The position numbers and the translations under genes are program-made. A model generated the notes under the pieces. It worked only from the letters and a program-made list of their open reading frames with translations. It searched no databases and had not been told where the DNA came from. A stretch of 64,000 nucleotides of DNA from Erythrobacter sp. (GTDB lineage Bacteria > Pseudomonadota > Alphaproteobacteria > Sphingomonadales > Sphingomonadaceae). The stretch is taken from the NCBI GenBank assembly GCA_009993635.1, contig JAACTC010000009.1, positions 248,001-312,000 on the forward strand, written 5' to 3'. Positions 35,753 to 45,134 of this stretch are shown here, in pieces; within the stretch, counting starts at the first letter, position 1; each line of letters opens with the position of its first letter.

Positions 35753-37930
35753 TTAACTCTTCCCCCACTTCTTCTGCGTCCGCCCGTACCGCAACTTACG
35801 CGTCCCCGGCTTGCCCTCGTTACTTCGCCCAACCCTCGGCGCTTTCTGCTCACCCTCGGGCAAACCCAGCTCGTCGGCCTCCAGCGCGCGGATCTCGTCG
35901 CGGATTCGACCGGCCTCCTCGAACTCGAGGTTCGCGGCGGCTTCGCGCATCTTCTTTTCGAGGTCTTCGATGTAGGCGCGCAGGTTGTGGCCGACCATGG
36001 GCGGCGCATCCTCTGCCGCGCCGTCTTCTTCCCTGGTCGCGTGGGCGGTGATGTCGGCGATGGCGCGCTTGATCGTCTGCGGGGTGATCCCGTGTTCTTC
36101 GTTGTATTCGCGCTGTTTCTCGCGCCGCCGGTCGGTTTCGGCCATCGCGCGTTCCATCGATCCGGTGATCCGGTCCGCATACAAGATCACGCGGCCATCC
36201 ACGTTGCGCGCGGCGCGGCCGATGGTCTGGATCAGCGAGGTTTCGGAGCGCAGGAAGCCTTCCTTGTCCGCGTCGAGGATGCACACCAGCCCGCATTCGG
36301 GAATGTCGAGGCCCTCTCTCAGCAGGTTGATCCCCACCAGCACGTCGTACACGCCCAGCCGCAGGTCGCGGATCAGCTCGATACGCTCAAGCGTCTCGAC
36401 GTCGGAGTGCATGTAGCGGACCTTCACGCCCGCCTCATGCATGAACTCGGTCAGGTCTTCGGCCATCCGCTTGGTCAGCGTGGTGACGAGCGTGCGATAG
36501 CCGTTGGCGGCGGTTTTCTTGCACTCCTCGATGCAATCCTGAACCTGATCCTCGACCGGGCGGATTTCGACCGGCGGGTCGATCAGCCCGGTGGGGCGGA
36601 TCACCTGTTCGGCGAAGACGCCGCCGGTCTGTTCCAGCTCCCACCCGCCGGGCGTGGCGGAAACGCAGAAGGTCTGCGGGCGCATCGCGTCCCATTCGTT
36701 GAAGCGCAGGGGGCGGTTGTCGATGCAGCTGGGCAGGCGAAAACCATATTCGGCCAGCGTGATCTTGCGGCGATGGTCGCCCTTGGCCATCGCGCCGATC
36801 TGCGGCACGGTCTGGTGGCTTTCATCGACGAACAGCAGCGCGTTTTCGGGAAGGTATTCGAACAAGGTCGGCGGCGGCTCGCCGGGCAGACGACCGGTGA
36901 GGAAGCGCGAATAGTTCTCGATCCCGTTGCAGCTGCCGGTTGCGGCAATCATTTCGAGATCGAAATTGGTCCGCTGCTCCAGCCGCTGGTGTTCCAGCAG
37001 CTTGCCTTCCGCCTCCAGCTCTTTCAGCCGCTCGGCCAATTCGAACCGGATCGCCTCGCTCGCCTGTTTCATCGTCGGCCCGGGCGTCACGTAGTGCGAG
37101 TTGGCGTAGACGCGCACCTTGTCCAGCTGGGTGCCGGGCTTGCCGGTCAGCGGGTCGAATTCGACGATTTCCTCGATCTCGTCCCCGAAGAAGCTGATCC
37201 GCCAGGCGGTGTCTTCGAGATGGCTGGGGAACAGCTCCAGATTGTCGCCGCGCACGCGGAAATTGCCGCGCGCAAACGCGAGGTCGTTGCGCTTGTATTG
37301 CAGCGCGACGAGCTTGCGGATCAGCTCGCGCTGGTCGACCGTCTCGTCCTTCTTGATGTCGAAGATCATCGCCGAGTAGGTCTCGACCGATCCGATACCG
37401 TAGAGGCACGAAACCGAGGCGACGATAATCACGTCGTCGCGTTCGAGCAGAGCGCGGGTGGCCGAGTGGCGCATCCGGTCGATCGCCTCGTTCACGCTCG
37501 ATTCTTTCTCGATGTATGTGTCGGAGCGCGGCACATAGGCTTCGGGCTGGTAGTAGTCGTAATAGCTGACGAAATACTCGACGGCGTTGTTGGGGAAGAA
37601 GCTCTTGAATTCGCCATAGAGCTGCGCGGCGAGAATCTTGTTGGGCGCAAGGATCAGCGCAGGCCGCTGCAGTTCCTCGATCACCTTGGCCATCGTGAAG
37701 GTCTTGCCGCTGCCGGTCACGCCGAGGAGCACTTGCGTCTTCTCGCCACCCTCGGCTTCGCGCACCAGCTCCTCGATCGCGGTCGGCTGGTCGCCAGCGG
37801 GTTCGTAGTCGCTGACCAGTTCGAACCGCTTGCCCGGCATCGACTTTTCGGGGCGTGCGGGCTTGTGCGGCGTGAAGTCGCCGGTGGTATCGGGCTCATC
37901 GAGCCCACGTCTGATTACGAGTTCGGCCAT
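35753..37930 (-). CDS. uvrB: excinuclease ABC subunit UvrB
   Basis: A 725-aa DNA-repair helicase-like protein that verifies damage and forms the incision complex with UvrA and UvrC. Walker A (GVTGSGKT) is near residue 70, the beta-hairpin [15 protein letters not shown] follows, then [11 protein letters not shown] and the helicase C motifs [10 protein letters not shown] UvrB/UvrC-interaction tail is present near the C-terminus ([14 protein letters not shown]). The start at 37930 (MAELVIRRG) is normal; 37939 would add three residues. No LexA box is visible upstream. Confidence 0.96.
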   Translation of the reverse strand: MAELVIRRGLDEPDTTGDFTPHKPARPEKSMPGKRFELVSDYEPAGDQPTAIEELVREAEGGEKTQVLLGVTGSGKTFTMAKVIEELQRPALILAPNKILAAQLYGEFKSFFPNNAVEYFVSYYDYYQPEAYVPRSDTYIEKESSVNEAIDRMRHSATRALLERDDVIIVASVSCLYGIGSVETYSAMIFDIKKDETVDQRELIRKLVALQYKRNDLAFARGNFRVRGDNLELFPSHLEDTAWRISFFGDEIEEIVEFDPLTGKPGTQLDKVRVYANSHYVTPGPTMKQASEAIRFELAERLKELEAEGKLLEHQRLEQRTNFDLEMIAATGSCNGIENYSRFLTGRLPGEPPPTLFEYLPENALLFVDESHQTVPQIGAMAKGDHRRKITLAEYGFRLPSCIDNRPLRFNEWDAMRPQTFCVSATPGGWELEQTGGVFAEQVIRPTGLIDPPVEIRPVEDQVQDCIEECKKTAANGYRTLVTTLTKRMAEDLTEFMHEAGVKVRYMHSDVETLERIELIRDLRLGVYDVLVGINLLREGLDIPECGLVCILDADKEGFLRSETSLIQTIGRAARNVDGRVILYADRITGSMERAMAETDRRREKQREYNEEHGITPQTIKRAIADITAHATREEDGAAEDAPPMVGHNLRAYIEDLEKKMREAAANLEFEEAGRIRDEIRALEADELGLPEGEQKAPRVGRSNEGKPGTRKLRYGRTQKKWGKS

Positions 37931-38047
37931 GTCGCCCATATTGGCGTGTCGGCCGTTCGCCGCAATGGCAGTTGAGCGGTTGGGTGCACGCGCGTAGGCT
38001 TGCCCGCGACAATCGAAACGCAACCACATGCGCGGGAGAGATACGAG

Positions 38048-38602
38048 ATGAAGACGGCAATCGCGATGGGCCTGCTGGCCTCCGGAGCACTCCTGCTGGC
38101 GGGATGCGGCGACAGCGGCACCGCCGATGCGGACGGCGATGGTGCCGTCACCAGCCAGGATTCGTCCGCCGGGGCTGCGTCGGGCGAGGGCGTGACGCTG
38201 CGCGCCGGCGAATGGGAAAACACCATCGAGTTCACCGAGTTCGACATTCCCGGCGTTCCCGCCGGCATGAAGGACATGATCGCCCGAGAGATGGGCCAGT
38301 CCTTCACCACCACCTCGTGCATCACGCAGGACGAGGCGGATCGGCCGAATGCAGATTTCTTCGGCGGCGAGAAGAACGACAACTGCACCTATGACGAATA
38401 TGACCGCTCGGGCGGCAATCTGAAGCTGCGGATGACCTGCACCACCGGCGAAGGCGGCACCGCGAAGATCGCGATGGACGGCGAATTCGACGAAGACCGC
38501 TTTGCGTTGACCATGGACAATACGATTGCCGGCACGCAGGCGGGCGACGTTTCGATGAAAGGCACCGTCACCGGCAAGCGGGTTGGCGACTGCGCGGGCT
38601 AG
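38048..38602 (+). CDS. DUF3617-domain lipoprotein
   Basis: A 184-aa exported lipoprotein: lipobox LAGC with Cys20, then an acidic low-complexity linker, and a DUF3617 domain ([18 protein letters not shown], conserved paired cysteines in [23 protein letters not shown]). DUF3617 proteins are abundant in sphingomonads; the function is unknown. A GGGAGAG ribosome site precedes the start at 38048. A second DUF3617 gene follows 62 bases later. Confidence 0.85.
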   Translation: MKTAIAMGLLASGALLLAGCGDSGTADADGDGAVTSQDSSAGAASGEGVTLRAGEWENTIEFTEFDIPGVPAGMKDMIAREMGQSFTTTSCITQDEADRPNADFFGGEKNDNCTYDEYDRSGGNLKLRMTCTTGEGGTAKIAMDGEFDEDRFALTMDNTIAGTQAGDVSMKGTVTGKRVGDCAG

Positions 38603-38664
38603 GATATGCGGTTCGGGTCAGCGCGGTGCGCACCCGGCCCGGCGACAAAGGGATTTTTCGGACG

Positions 38665-39195
38665 ATGCGGATCGCGAAAGGGGGCGTGCGCGCCTCAGGC
38701 CTTGCTGTGCTGCTTGCCGTGAGCCTTGCCGGCTGCGGCGAGCCACCGGGCGGCGAAATGGGTAACGAGCCGCAAGGTGGTGCGGACGGCGATGTGCAGA
38801 TCGAACCCGGCCTCTACCGGATGCAGATCACGCTGGGCGGCACGGGGACGAACGGGCCCGGTTCCCAGTTTGCCGACGACACCGCCTGCCTGACCGAGGA
38901 GGATGTGCAGGGCGGGCATCGCGAAATGCTGCTCGCCATGCAGGGCCGCGACGCCTGCCGGTTCGAGCGGTACGATCTGCAGGGCTCAAGGCTCGACGCG
39001 GTGCTGGTGTGCGAGGCGGACAGCTTCACGCCAGAGACCCGCGCCGAAATCTCGGGCACGGTCACGCCCACCGCCAGCGATCTGACCATGTCCGTTGCCG
39101 GTTTCGGCGAAGGCGAGGCGGCTGGCCAGGGCGGGGTCGAAATGCAGGTTGCGAGCGAACGTATCGGCGAATGCCCCGAAGAGGGTGGCAAGTAG
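38665..39195 (+). CDS. DUF3617-domain lipoprotein, second copy
   Basis: A 176-aa lipoprotein with lipobox LAGC (Cys24). The mature domain has the same layout as its upstream neighbour: EPGLYRMQITLGG at the start and four cysteines (TACLT, DACRF, LVCEA, IGEC), fitting two disulfides. It is more distant from the first copy than a recent duplicate would be. A GTG at 38626 in frame would lengthen the start but would displace the signal peptide from the N-terminus. Confidence 0.8.
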   Translation: MRIAKGGVRASGLAVLLAVSLAGCGEPPGGEMGNEPQGGADGDVQIEPGLYRMQITLGGTGTNGPGSQFADDTACLTEEDVQGGHREMLLAMQGRDACRFERYDLQGSRLDAVLVCEADSFTPETRAEISGTVTPTASDLTMSVAGFGEGEAAGQGGVEMQVASERIGECPEEGGK

Positions 39196-39266
39196 CGCGC
39201 AGCCACGCCTTGCGTGCTGGCTGAACCCACGCGGAAACCCAAAGCCGGTTTTTGCATTATTGGTGT

Positions 39267-40085
39267 GTGCACGGACTTTTCACGCCATCCCAGGTCACGA
39301 CCCCGCAGGGCACCCCCCAGGGTGTAAGCGGTTTCACCGCGCTCGCCGACAGCGAGTGGGCGCGCCGTCTGGAACTTGCGCGCGAACCCGATCCCGATGG
39401 CGCGCGCAGACCGCGCCTGTGGCTGCTGCTGGGCGAGCTCGGCTACCTGTTCGAACCGCTCCGGCGACTGTACCGCCGCCTGTTCAACCCCTTCCGGCTC
39501 CCAAAGGCGAAGACGCCGCGCATGGTGATGATCCTGCCCGGCTTCGCCACCAATGCGCTGAAGATGAAATATTTCGCGCACCGGCTGGAAGATGCGGGCC
39601 ACACCGTGAAACGCTGGGGCTGCGGATATAACTGGGGTTATACGGAGGCCCTGTTCGACCAGCTTGAGCATCGCCTGCTCGATCTGCACGAGCGCGGCGG
39701 GCAGCCGGTGGTGCTGGTCGGCTGGAGCCTGGGCGGGCTGTACGCGCGCGAACTGGCGAAGCGGCAGCCCGATGCCGTGGCGAAGGTCATCACGATGGGT
39801 TCGCCGTTTTCTGGCAACCTGCGTTCCAACAATGTGTGGCGTATCTATCAGGCCGTCGCCGGGCACCGGGTGGACGAGCCGGAAATATCGGGCGCACTCT
39901 CGCGCAAGCCGCCGGTCGATACGGTGGCGCTGTGGAGCCCGGCCGACGGCGCGATCAGCCCGCGCTCTGCCGCGGGTTATCCCGGAGAGCGCGACAGGGC
40001 GATTGCCCTGCGCTGCAGCCACATGGGCTTTTCCTACTCGCCCGAGGCCATTCGCGCGGTCGCGAAAGAGATCGACGCAGGCTGA
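39267..40085 (+). CDS. alpha/beta-hydrolase, lipase-like
   Basis: A 272-aa protein with an alpha/beta-hydrolase core: MVMILPGFATNALKM, the nucleophile elbow GWSLGG, SPADGAIS with the acid residue, and SHMGFSY with the catalytic His. The elbow has the lipase GxSxG form. No signal peptide is evident, although an N-terminal extension of about 75 residues precedes the core. The start is uncertain: GTG 39267 is my choice, TTG 39252 is possible, and no ribosome site is clear for either. Confidence 0.75.
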   Translation: MHGLFTPSQVTTPQGTPQGVSGFTALADSEWARRLELAREPDPDGARRPRLWLLLGELGYLFEPLRRLYRRLFNPFRLPKAKTPRMVMILPGFATNALKMKYFAHRLEDAGHTVKRWGCGYNWGYTEALFDQLEHRLLDLHERGGQPVVLVGWSLGGLYARELAKRQPDAVAKVITMGSPFSGNLRSNNVWRIYQAVAGHRVDEPEISGALSRKPPVDTVALWSPADGAISPRSAAGYPGERDRAIALRCSHMGFSYSPEAIRAVAKEIDAG

Positions 40086-40092
40086 CGCCCGG

Positions 40093-40779
40093 CTAGCGGC
40101 AGAAGCTGCCGCCACCGATTTCCAGATGCAGGTGATCCGCGTGCGCCGTGTTGTAATCGGGGCTGAGCACGGTGCCGAAGCGTTTGCACGCGCTGTCGCG
40201 GACCACCCGCAGAAATTCGCGCTCTGCCGGGGTGCCTGAATTCCAGTCCGAAGCGATCGAGATGCGCCGCCCGTCGACCAGCACGAAGGCGGCAATGTCT
40301 ATCGCCTCGGCACGGGCATGGGCGGACTTGCGGTTGCTGCCCGCGATATTGCGGCAGGCGTAGCTGCCGAAGGTTTCGATCCGGTCGAGCGCACTGCCCA
40401 GATGGACGCGGGCGGCGCGGTCCACCCCGAAGCGCACCCAGCCCGCAAACGTGCCTGCGGTCTCGCAGGTGACCGGCCCGAGGTTGGCGATGGAGAACCG
40501 GCCGATGTCTCCCTGCAGGGCGGTCAGCGAGACCGTGTTGAACCGCGTGCAGCCGGGCGCGTCGGCCCTGTCGGGCAGGGGCGAAAAATCCGCGCCGTTT
40601 TCTCCAAGGCGGACGAGGCACTGCTGGCCCGCGAGGCTGGATGCAGCGGTGCCGCTGCGGTCGATGGTCGGCGGGGTGCGCGGTACATCCGGGCCGCGCC
40701 CGCCCCCGTCGCTGCCGGGCAGCAGCTGGCAACCGGCGAGGGCCAGCGCGAAAATAGCCGGGAGGATGGCTCGGAGCAT
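40093..40779 (-). CDS. extensin-like C-terminal domain lipoprotein
   Basis: A 228-aa lipoprotein with lipobox LAGC (Cys17). The C-terminal half is the bacterial extensin-like domain: SYACRNIAGSNRKSAHARAEAIDIAAF and HADHLHLEIGGG, a His/Asp pattern that resembles D-Ala-D-Ala metallopeptidases (SxHxxxxAxD and HxH). It may therefore bind zinc and act on peptidoglycan; this is inference. A GAAGGGG ribosome site supports the start at 40779. It is convergent with the hydrolase gene with 7 bases between. Confidence 0.82.
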   Translation of the reverse strand: MLRAILPAIFALALAGCQLLPGSDGGGRGPDVPRTPPTIDRSGTAASSLAGQQCLVRLGENGADFSPLPDRADAPGCTRFNTVSLTALQGDIGRFSIANLGPVTCETAGTFAGWVRFGVDRAARVHLGSALDRIETFGSYACRNIAGSNRKSAHARAEAIDIAAFVLVDGRRISIASDWNSGTPAEREFLRVVRDSACKRFGTVLSPDYNTAHADHLHLEIGGGSFCR

Positions 40780-40901
40780 GTCCCCTTCATGCCATGGCTT
40801 GGTGAACGCTTCGCGAATGGCTGCACCAAAGCAAGGGCTGGGCAGTGGATACATCGCCCGGCCCACCCGTTCTTCGGGCAAAGGCAAGGAAAGGATTTCA
40901 C

Positions 40902-41690
40902 ATGCAGCGTTTCAGCGGCAGCACCGTTATCGTCACCGGATCTTCCTCTGGCATCGGAGAGGCCATCGCGCGCCGCTTTGCGGGCGAGGGGGCGAATGTC
41001 GTCCTCAACAGCCGCAGCCGCGACGATCTCGAAAAGGTGGCCGCCGACCTCCATGACGGGCGCACGCTGATCGTCGAGGGCGACGTCTCCAGCGCCGATT
41101 TCGCGAAGCAGCTGGTGGCGAAGACGGTCGATCGCTTCGGCGGTCTCGATTGCCTCGTCAACAATGCGGGCACCGCCGCGGCAGGCCCGCTGGCCGATGC
41201 CGGCGACGACGATATCGACAAGGTGATCGACATCAATGTGAAGGGCGTGATGTACCTGTGCCGCGCCGCGATTCCGCACTTGGCGAAGAGCGGGGCGCCG
41301 GGCGGCGGTGCCATCGTCAACACCTCCAGCGTCTCGGGCACCGGCGGCGACTGGACCATGCCGATCTACAACGCGAGCAAGGGCGCGGTGACCAACCTCA
41401 CACGCGGTCTCGCGCTGCAGCTGGGCGAACAGGGCATCCGTGTGAACGCGGTGTGCCCGTCGATGACCAGGACCGAGATGAGCGCGGGCATCCGCGACGA
41501 CGAACAACTTTACGAGGCGTTCCTGCGCCGTATCCCGCTGGGTCGCGCAGGCGAGCCGGAGGATGTCGCGGCGGTGGTCGCCTTCCTCGCCAGCGAGGAC
41601 GCGCGCTTTGTAACCGGCGCCAACCTGCCAGTGGACGGCGGGGTGAGCGCATCCAACGGCCAGCCCAATTTCCAGGCCTATCAGTCGTAG
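40902..41690 (+). CDS. SDR-family oxidoreductase
   Basis: A 262-aa classical short-chain dehydrogenase. NAD(P)-binding TGSSSGIG is at residues 12-19, NNAG near 90, the catalytic Ser (NTSSVSG) and YNASK near 155, and a typical C-terminal LPVDGGVSAS. Substrate unknown. The AAGGAAAGG ribosome site supports 40902. Its end overlaps the convergent DUF4424 gene by 10 bases. Confidence 0.9.
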   Translation: MQRFSGSTVIVTGSSSGIGEAIARRFAGEGANVVLNSRSRDDLEKVAADLHDGRTLIVEGDVSSADFAKQLVAKTVDRFGGLDCLVNNAGTAAAGPLADAGDDDIDKVIDINVKGVMYLCRAAIPHLAKSGAPGGGAIVNTSSVSGTGGDWTMPIYNASKGAVTNLTRGLALQLGEQGIRVNAVCPSMTRTEMSAGIRDDEQLYEAFLRRIPLGRAGEPEDVAAVVAFLASEDARFVTGANLPVDGGVSASNGQPNFQAYQS

Positions 41691-42703
41691 CGGTAGAAGC
41701 TGATGATCAGCACCTCGAGGTCGCGCGACGGTTCGAAATCGGACTTCGTGACCTCGAACCTCGTCGGGCCGATCTTCTTCACCCCGTCCATGCAGAAGCT
41801 GACGAGGTTGTCGGGCGATCCCTTGTCGACCACCAGCCGGAAATCGCGGATCGGCCCGTGCCAGTTCGCACCCGAGGAGAGGACGTAGCTGAGCCAGGTT
41901 TCGCCCATATAGGTCTGCCCTGCCTCTTCCCCGCCCGGATTGGCGACCCGGCGGTCGATCCCGGCAACGATGCCGTCGTCCAGGCAGTATTTCTTGCGAT
42001 ACTCGGCCAGAATGCCGTCCGGCTCCTCGCTGCGATATTGCGGGTAGAGTGCGCTACCCGCGCTGCCCCCGATCATCGGGACATATTCGTGATGCACCGC
42101 CACCTTGCTGTGCGGGGCGAAACTTTGCTCGCGCACGAAATAGGTGACCAGATCCCATACGGGTACGGGCTGTTCGCCGAACAGCGGATCGCGCACCGCC
42201 AGCCCCTCTGCCAGCAATGGAGCAAGCTCTTCATTCGATAGCGCGGCAAAGGGATTGAGCTCTTCGGCGAAGGCCCACGCTGCGGGCCACCCGCGGCTGG
42301 CGATCAGGTCGGTCACGTCGCGATCGCCGATCATCGCCCGGTCGATCTGCTGCAGACGGACCGGTCGGCCGTCGATGTGGGTCGAAAAGTCGAAGCCCGA
42401 CCAGTTTTCCGTATTGTCGTAATAGAGGTCGCGCGCGACGAGCCCGCGCGGCTGCCTGGGCATCGGGAAGGCGATGGTTGCGTCCACGTAATCGTCGGTC
42501 GGGTTCTCGAACAAATAGTCGACCTTCACCAGCTCCGCCGAAAGATAGAGGTCTTCCTTCAGCAGACGGAGCGCGGTGGATGGCTTGAGGACGATTCCGC
42601 CAAGGCCGATTTCGGCTTCGGAATCGTTGGCGGCGATCGGGCTGGCGAGCAGCAGGCCTGCTGCCAGCAGCAGCGCGGCACGTGGTATCAGGTGCGCGAT
42701 CAT
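41681..42703 (-). CDS. DUF4424-domain exported protein
   Basis: A 340-aa protein with a cleavable signal peptide (MIAHLIPRAALLLAAGLLLASPIAANDSEAE, cleaved near ANDS). The mature part matches the DUF4424 pattern: GLGGIVLKPS, VDYLFENPT, and the DRAMIGDRDVT and SFCMDGVKKIGPTRF segments in part. The function is unknown; proteins of this kind are periplasmic. GGAGGGAG lies upstream of the start. Its 3' end overlaps the SDR gene. Confidence 0.78.
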   Translation of the reverse strand: MIAHLIPRAALLLAAGLLLASPIAANDSEAEIGLGGIVLKPSTALRLLKEDLYLSAELVKVDYLFENPTDDYVDATIAFPMPRQPRGLVARDLYYDNTENWSGFDFSTHIDGRPVRLQQIDRAMIGDRDVTDLIASRGWPAAWAFAEELNPFAALSNEELAPLLAEGLAVRDPLFGEQPVPVWDLVTYFVREQSFAPHSKVAVHHEYVPMIGGSAGSALYPQYRSEEPDGILAEYRKKYCLDDGIVAGIDRRVANPGGEEAGQTYMGETWLSYVLSSGANWHGPIRDFRLVVDKGSPDNLVSFCMDGVKKIGPTRFEVTKSDFEPSRDLEVLIISFYRYD

Positions 42704-42777
42704 GTCCGAAGTTACTCCCTCCGATCTGCGCGACCCGGCGGGGAATGTAGCACGCCGCAGCCCTGTCTGGCGAGCGG

Positions 42778-43152
42778 CTAGGAATCGGGTGCCTCGCCCT
42801 GTTCCCACAGCTCGATCTTCACCCCGTCAGGGTCCAGCAGCCACGCGAACTTGCCATAGCCTTCGTCGACATGGCCGAGGATTTCGACACCTTTCGACCG
42901 CAGCTGTTCGACCATCGCGTCGCAATCATCGACGCGCAGGTTGATCATGAAGCCGCCCTTGCCGGGCGCGATATACCGATCATCCGCAAAATGGCTGATG
43001 AGCGAATAGGGCTCTGCGTGCGGATCTTCCGACCATGCGAGCTGCGGCCCGTATTCGCCGGTAACGCCCAGCATGTCCGCATACCATTTGCGCGTCGCCG
43101 CAGGATCGCTCGCCACGTAGAACACGCCGCCCAGCCCGGTAACTTTCGCCAT
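42778..43152 (-). CDS. VOC-family protein (glyoxalase fold)
   Basis: A 124-aa protein of the vicinal-oxygen-chelate fold: GLGGVFYVASDPAATRKWYADMLG at the start and YGKFAWLLDPDGVKIELWEQ at the end. The final Glu before LWEQ is the usual metal ligand. Substrate unknown. A GGGAG ribosome site supports the start at 43152. It lies upstream of the DUF4424 gene on the same strand and is divergent from the sdpR operon. Confidence 0.85.
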   Translation of the reverse strand: MAKVTGLGGVFYVASDPAATRKWYADMLGVTGEYGPQLAWSEDPHAEPYSLISHFADDRYIAPGKGGFMINLRVDDCDAMVEQLRSKGVEILGHVDEGYGKFAWLLDPDGVKIELWEQGEAPDS

Positions 43153-43223
43153 TGCCCGTCTCCCGCCGCAAATTGCATGCCCGGCGTACCGCGTTGGCCG
43201 CCCGGTGTCATCTCGGCAGCAGC

Positions 43224-43252
43224 TTGACATCAGCGGTTTAGGGATTTAGCTA
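43224..43252 (+). promoter_or_regulatory. sdpR promoter
   Basis: A consensus -35 TTGACA (43224-43229) and TAGCTA (43247-43252) are 17 bases apart. Initiation would be at about 43259, at the ATG (43260) itself, so the mRNA may have no leader. An inverted repeat covers the -10 region and the start codon. Confidence 0.7.
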
Positions 43253-43260
43253 AATACCTA
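43239..43260. promoter_or_regulatory. likely SdpR/ArsR operator palindrome
   Basis: The 22 bases TAGG-G-ATTTAGCTAAAT-A-CCTA form an inverted repeat with a single mismatched position; the inner ATTTAGCTAAAT is a perfect 12-bp palindrome. It overlaps the -10 box and the start codon of the regulator gene. An autorepressor bound here would block initiation. Confidence 0.7.
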
Positions 43261-43574
43261 TGAGCAAGGTCTTCGACGCCCTGTCGCACCCGATCCGTCG
43301 CGAAGTGCTCGAGCTGCTGAAGGGCGGCGAGATGAGCGCAGGCGCGCTGGCGGAGCACTTCCCGGTGTCGAAGCCGACCATGTCGGGCCACTTCGCAAAA
43401 CTGAAGGAGGCCGGGCTGATCCATGGCGAAAACCGCGCGGGATCGGTCATCTATTCGATCAACATGTCGACCCTGGAAGATGCCTTGCACGGGTTCATGG
43501 AGCGGCTGGGCATGGGCACGCAGCCATCCCGGCAGGCCGACACATCACCATCGAAAGGAGGCGTCACGCCATGA
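43260..43574 (+). CDS. sdpR: ArsR-family autorepressor, SdpR-like
   Basis: A 104-aa winged-helix regulator. Helix-turn-helix: RREVLELLKGGEMSAGALAEHFPVSKPTMSGHFAKLKEAG (residues about 13-52), then the wing GSVIYSIN. No Cys metal site of the ArsR type is present, so it is not a metal sensor. It is paired by ATGA with an SdpI-type gene, as in Bacillus sdpRI, where SdpI senses toxin and holds SdpR at the membrane. Ribosome site absent because the start is at the predicted transcription start. The toxin operon sdpABC is not in the window. Confidence 0.87.
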   Translation: MSKVFDALSHPIRREVLELLKGGEMSAGALAEHFPVSKPTMSGHFAKLKEAGLIHGENRAGSVIYSINMSTLEDALHGFMERLGMGTQPSRQADTSPSKGGVTP

Positions 43575-44239
43575 AGACCAGGCCCCTGCTTTTTCTCACC
43601 CTTGTAGTCGCGGCGGCGATGGCGGGGTTCGCGTTCTGGACCGCGGCCCAGGTGCCCGCCGGGACCGAACTGCCGACTCACTGGAACATTTCGGGCGAGG
43701 TCGATGGGACCATGCCCGCGTTGCAGGCACTGCTGGTGCCGGTGGGGGTGACCCTGCTGATCGGCGTGCTGTTCGCGGCGATACCGATGATCGAACCGCT
43801 GCAGGACAGGCTATCCGGCTCTGCGCCGCTGCTGCGCACCGCATGGCTTTCCACCATCGCGCTGATGGTGGCATTGCAGGCGATCATCGCCGCGCCCGCG
43901 TTCGGCTACGAACCCGGCTACGGGGTGATCATCGCGCTGGTCGGCGCGCTGTTCCTGGTGCTGGGCAACATGCTCCCCAAATCGCGCCCCGGCTTCTTCG
44001 TCGGGATCCGCACGCCGTGGACGATCACCAGTGCCGATAACTGGGTGGCGACGCACCGGCTGGGCGGCAAGCTCTTCATGCTGGCGGGGGTGGCCATGAT
44101 CGCGGCCGGTCTGATCGACCTGTCGCCGGTCGTGCGGATGGTGGTGGTGCTCGGCAGCGTAATTGCCGCCTCGCTCGTCCCCACCGTCTACAGCTGGTGG
44201 CTGTGGCACCGAACCAGCCATTCGCAAAGCGGGGCGTAA
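43571..44239 (+). CDS. sdpI: SdpI-family membrane protein
   Basis: A 222-aa membrane protein with about six segments, with an N-terminal DUF1648 region (LPTHWNISGEVDG) and the SdpI signature NMLPKSRPGFFVGIRTPWTI and SADNWVATHRLGGKLF. It overlaps sdpR by ATGA, with AAAGGAGG upstream. In Bacillus SdpI is both immunity protein and signal receptor. In other bacteria the pair is common without the toxin genes and may serve as a generic envelope-stress device; that is inference. Confidence 0.88.
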   Translation: MKTRPLLFLTLVVAAAMAGFAFWTAAQVPAGTELPTHWNISGEVDGTMPALQALLVPVGVTLLIGVLFAAIPMIEPLQDRLSGSAPLLRTAWLSTIALMVALQAIIAAPAFGYEPGYGVIIALVGALFLVLGNMLPKSRPGFFVGIRTPWTITSADNWVATHRLGGKLFMLAGVAMIAAGLIDLSPVVRMVVVLGSVIAASLVPTVYSWWLWHRTSHSQSGA

Positions 44240-44311
44240 CCCGCCTCGGCAGCCGGCAGCCGGAACCTCTAAAGATACGGGGCAGCGAACATCGTCCGCC
44301 GCCCCGCCGGT

Positions 44312-44328
44312 GTGGCCTGTCAGGCCAC
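44312..44328. terminator. short hairpin between convergent genes
   Basis: A perfect 8-bp stem GTGGCCTG-T-CAGGCCAC lies between sdpI and the convergent collar-protein gene. There is no T tract, so it may be a Rho-type or weak terminator rather than an intrinsic one. Confidence 0.45.
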
Positions 44329-44336
44329 TGCTTCGA

Positions 44337-44948
44337 TCAGGGACGCGAGGGGAAAATGCCCGTGACCGCGACGCACGCGGTCAGCACCTGATAGGGCTGG
44401 ATATTGTTGACCGGCTGGCTGCCACCCATGGGGCTCACCACGATGGCGCTTGAACCCATGCTCGTATCCGCCGGACCGGGCGAGTAGATCGCGTTGCCGT
44501 CCGGAAAATCGGCCAGCAGGTTGCCTGTGGGATTGTCGCTCGTCCCAAGAGAATTGTTCGCGCGCAGGGTTGCCGTATGCGTGTGCTGGGGCATCTGCGC
44601 GACATTCAGGACGTTGGTTTCAGAACCACCCCTCTCGCCAAGGGTACGGGGAGTCAGGCCGGGGCCCCTGCCATCGCCCAGCGGCACGCGTCCGCGCAGA
44701 TCCGGCAGGGCGAAACTCTGGACGCCATTGCCGCCAAAGCGCGTGCCCAACAGGGCGAACAAGGCGTTGTACTGGCTGATCGCCAGCAATTGCCCGTCTG
44801 CACGTAGCCATCCCTTCGGACAAAACTCGAAACCGAAATAGGAAATCTGGCCGATAAACGGTTCGGGCTGCGCCGCTGCCGGGGTTGCAGTGCCGAACGA
44901 CGCGCCGGTGAGCGCGAGAAGTGCGAGTGCAGTGGCCTTGATCTTCAT
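44337..44948 (-). CDS. exported phage-collar-domain protein (microcystin-dependent-protein type)
   Basis: A 203-aa protein. Residues 1-26 are a signal peptide (ending TPAAAQ). The mature protein has the tail-collar domain: FCPKGWLRADGQLLAISQYNALFALLGTRFGG (in part), FALPDLRGRVPLGDG, and QMPQHTHTA with the HxH that binds metal in phage tail fibres. Such domains are also found in bacterial microcystin-dependent proteins. The start at 44948 has AGGGAGA at a proper distance; ATG 44954 sits too close to it. No other phage gene is near. Confidence 0.8.
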   Translation of the reverse strand: MKIKATALALLALTGASFGTATPAAAQPEPFIGQISYFGFEFCPKGWLRADGQLLAISQYNALFALLGTRFGGNGVQSFALPDLRGRVPLGDGRGPGLTPRTLGERGGSETNVLNVAQMPQHTHTATLRANNSLGTSDNPTGNLLADFPDGNAIYSPGPADTSMGSSAIVVSPMGGSQPVNNIQPYQVLTACVAVTGIFPSRP

Positions 44949-45134
44949 AGTCATTCTCCCTGTTGCGCCCCGAAAGGCCCGGCAGAAATAGCAGCGCGGC
45001 AAAATATTGGCCAGAAAAGGCACCGCACGCACAGAGAAACGGCTCCGATCCGGAGGCGAATTCTCTTCCTTTTCGGATCAAACTGCCGGATCGGCGTGGG
45101 CATCATGCCCGCCGAGCCGGGCTTTACGACCCGA

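Noticed and set aside
37931-38047. Possible LexA box before uvrB
   Set aside because: I found no GTTC-N7-GTTC or a close variant in the divergent gap between uvrB and the DUF3617 gene.
44337-44948. Prophage remnant
   Set aside because: A single collar-domain gene with a signal peptide, with no integrase, capsid or tail genes around, does not support a prophage.
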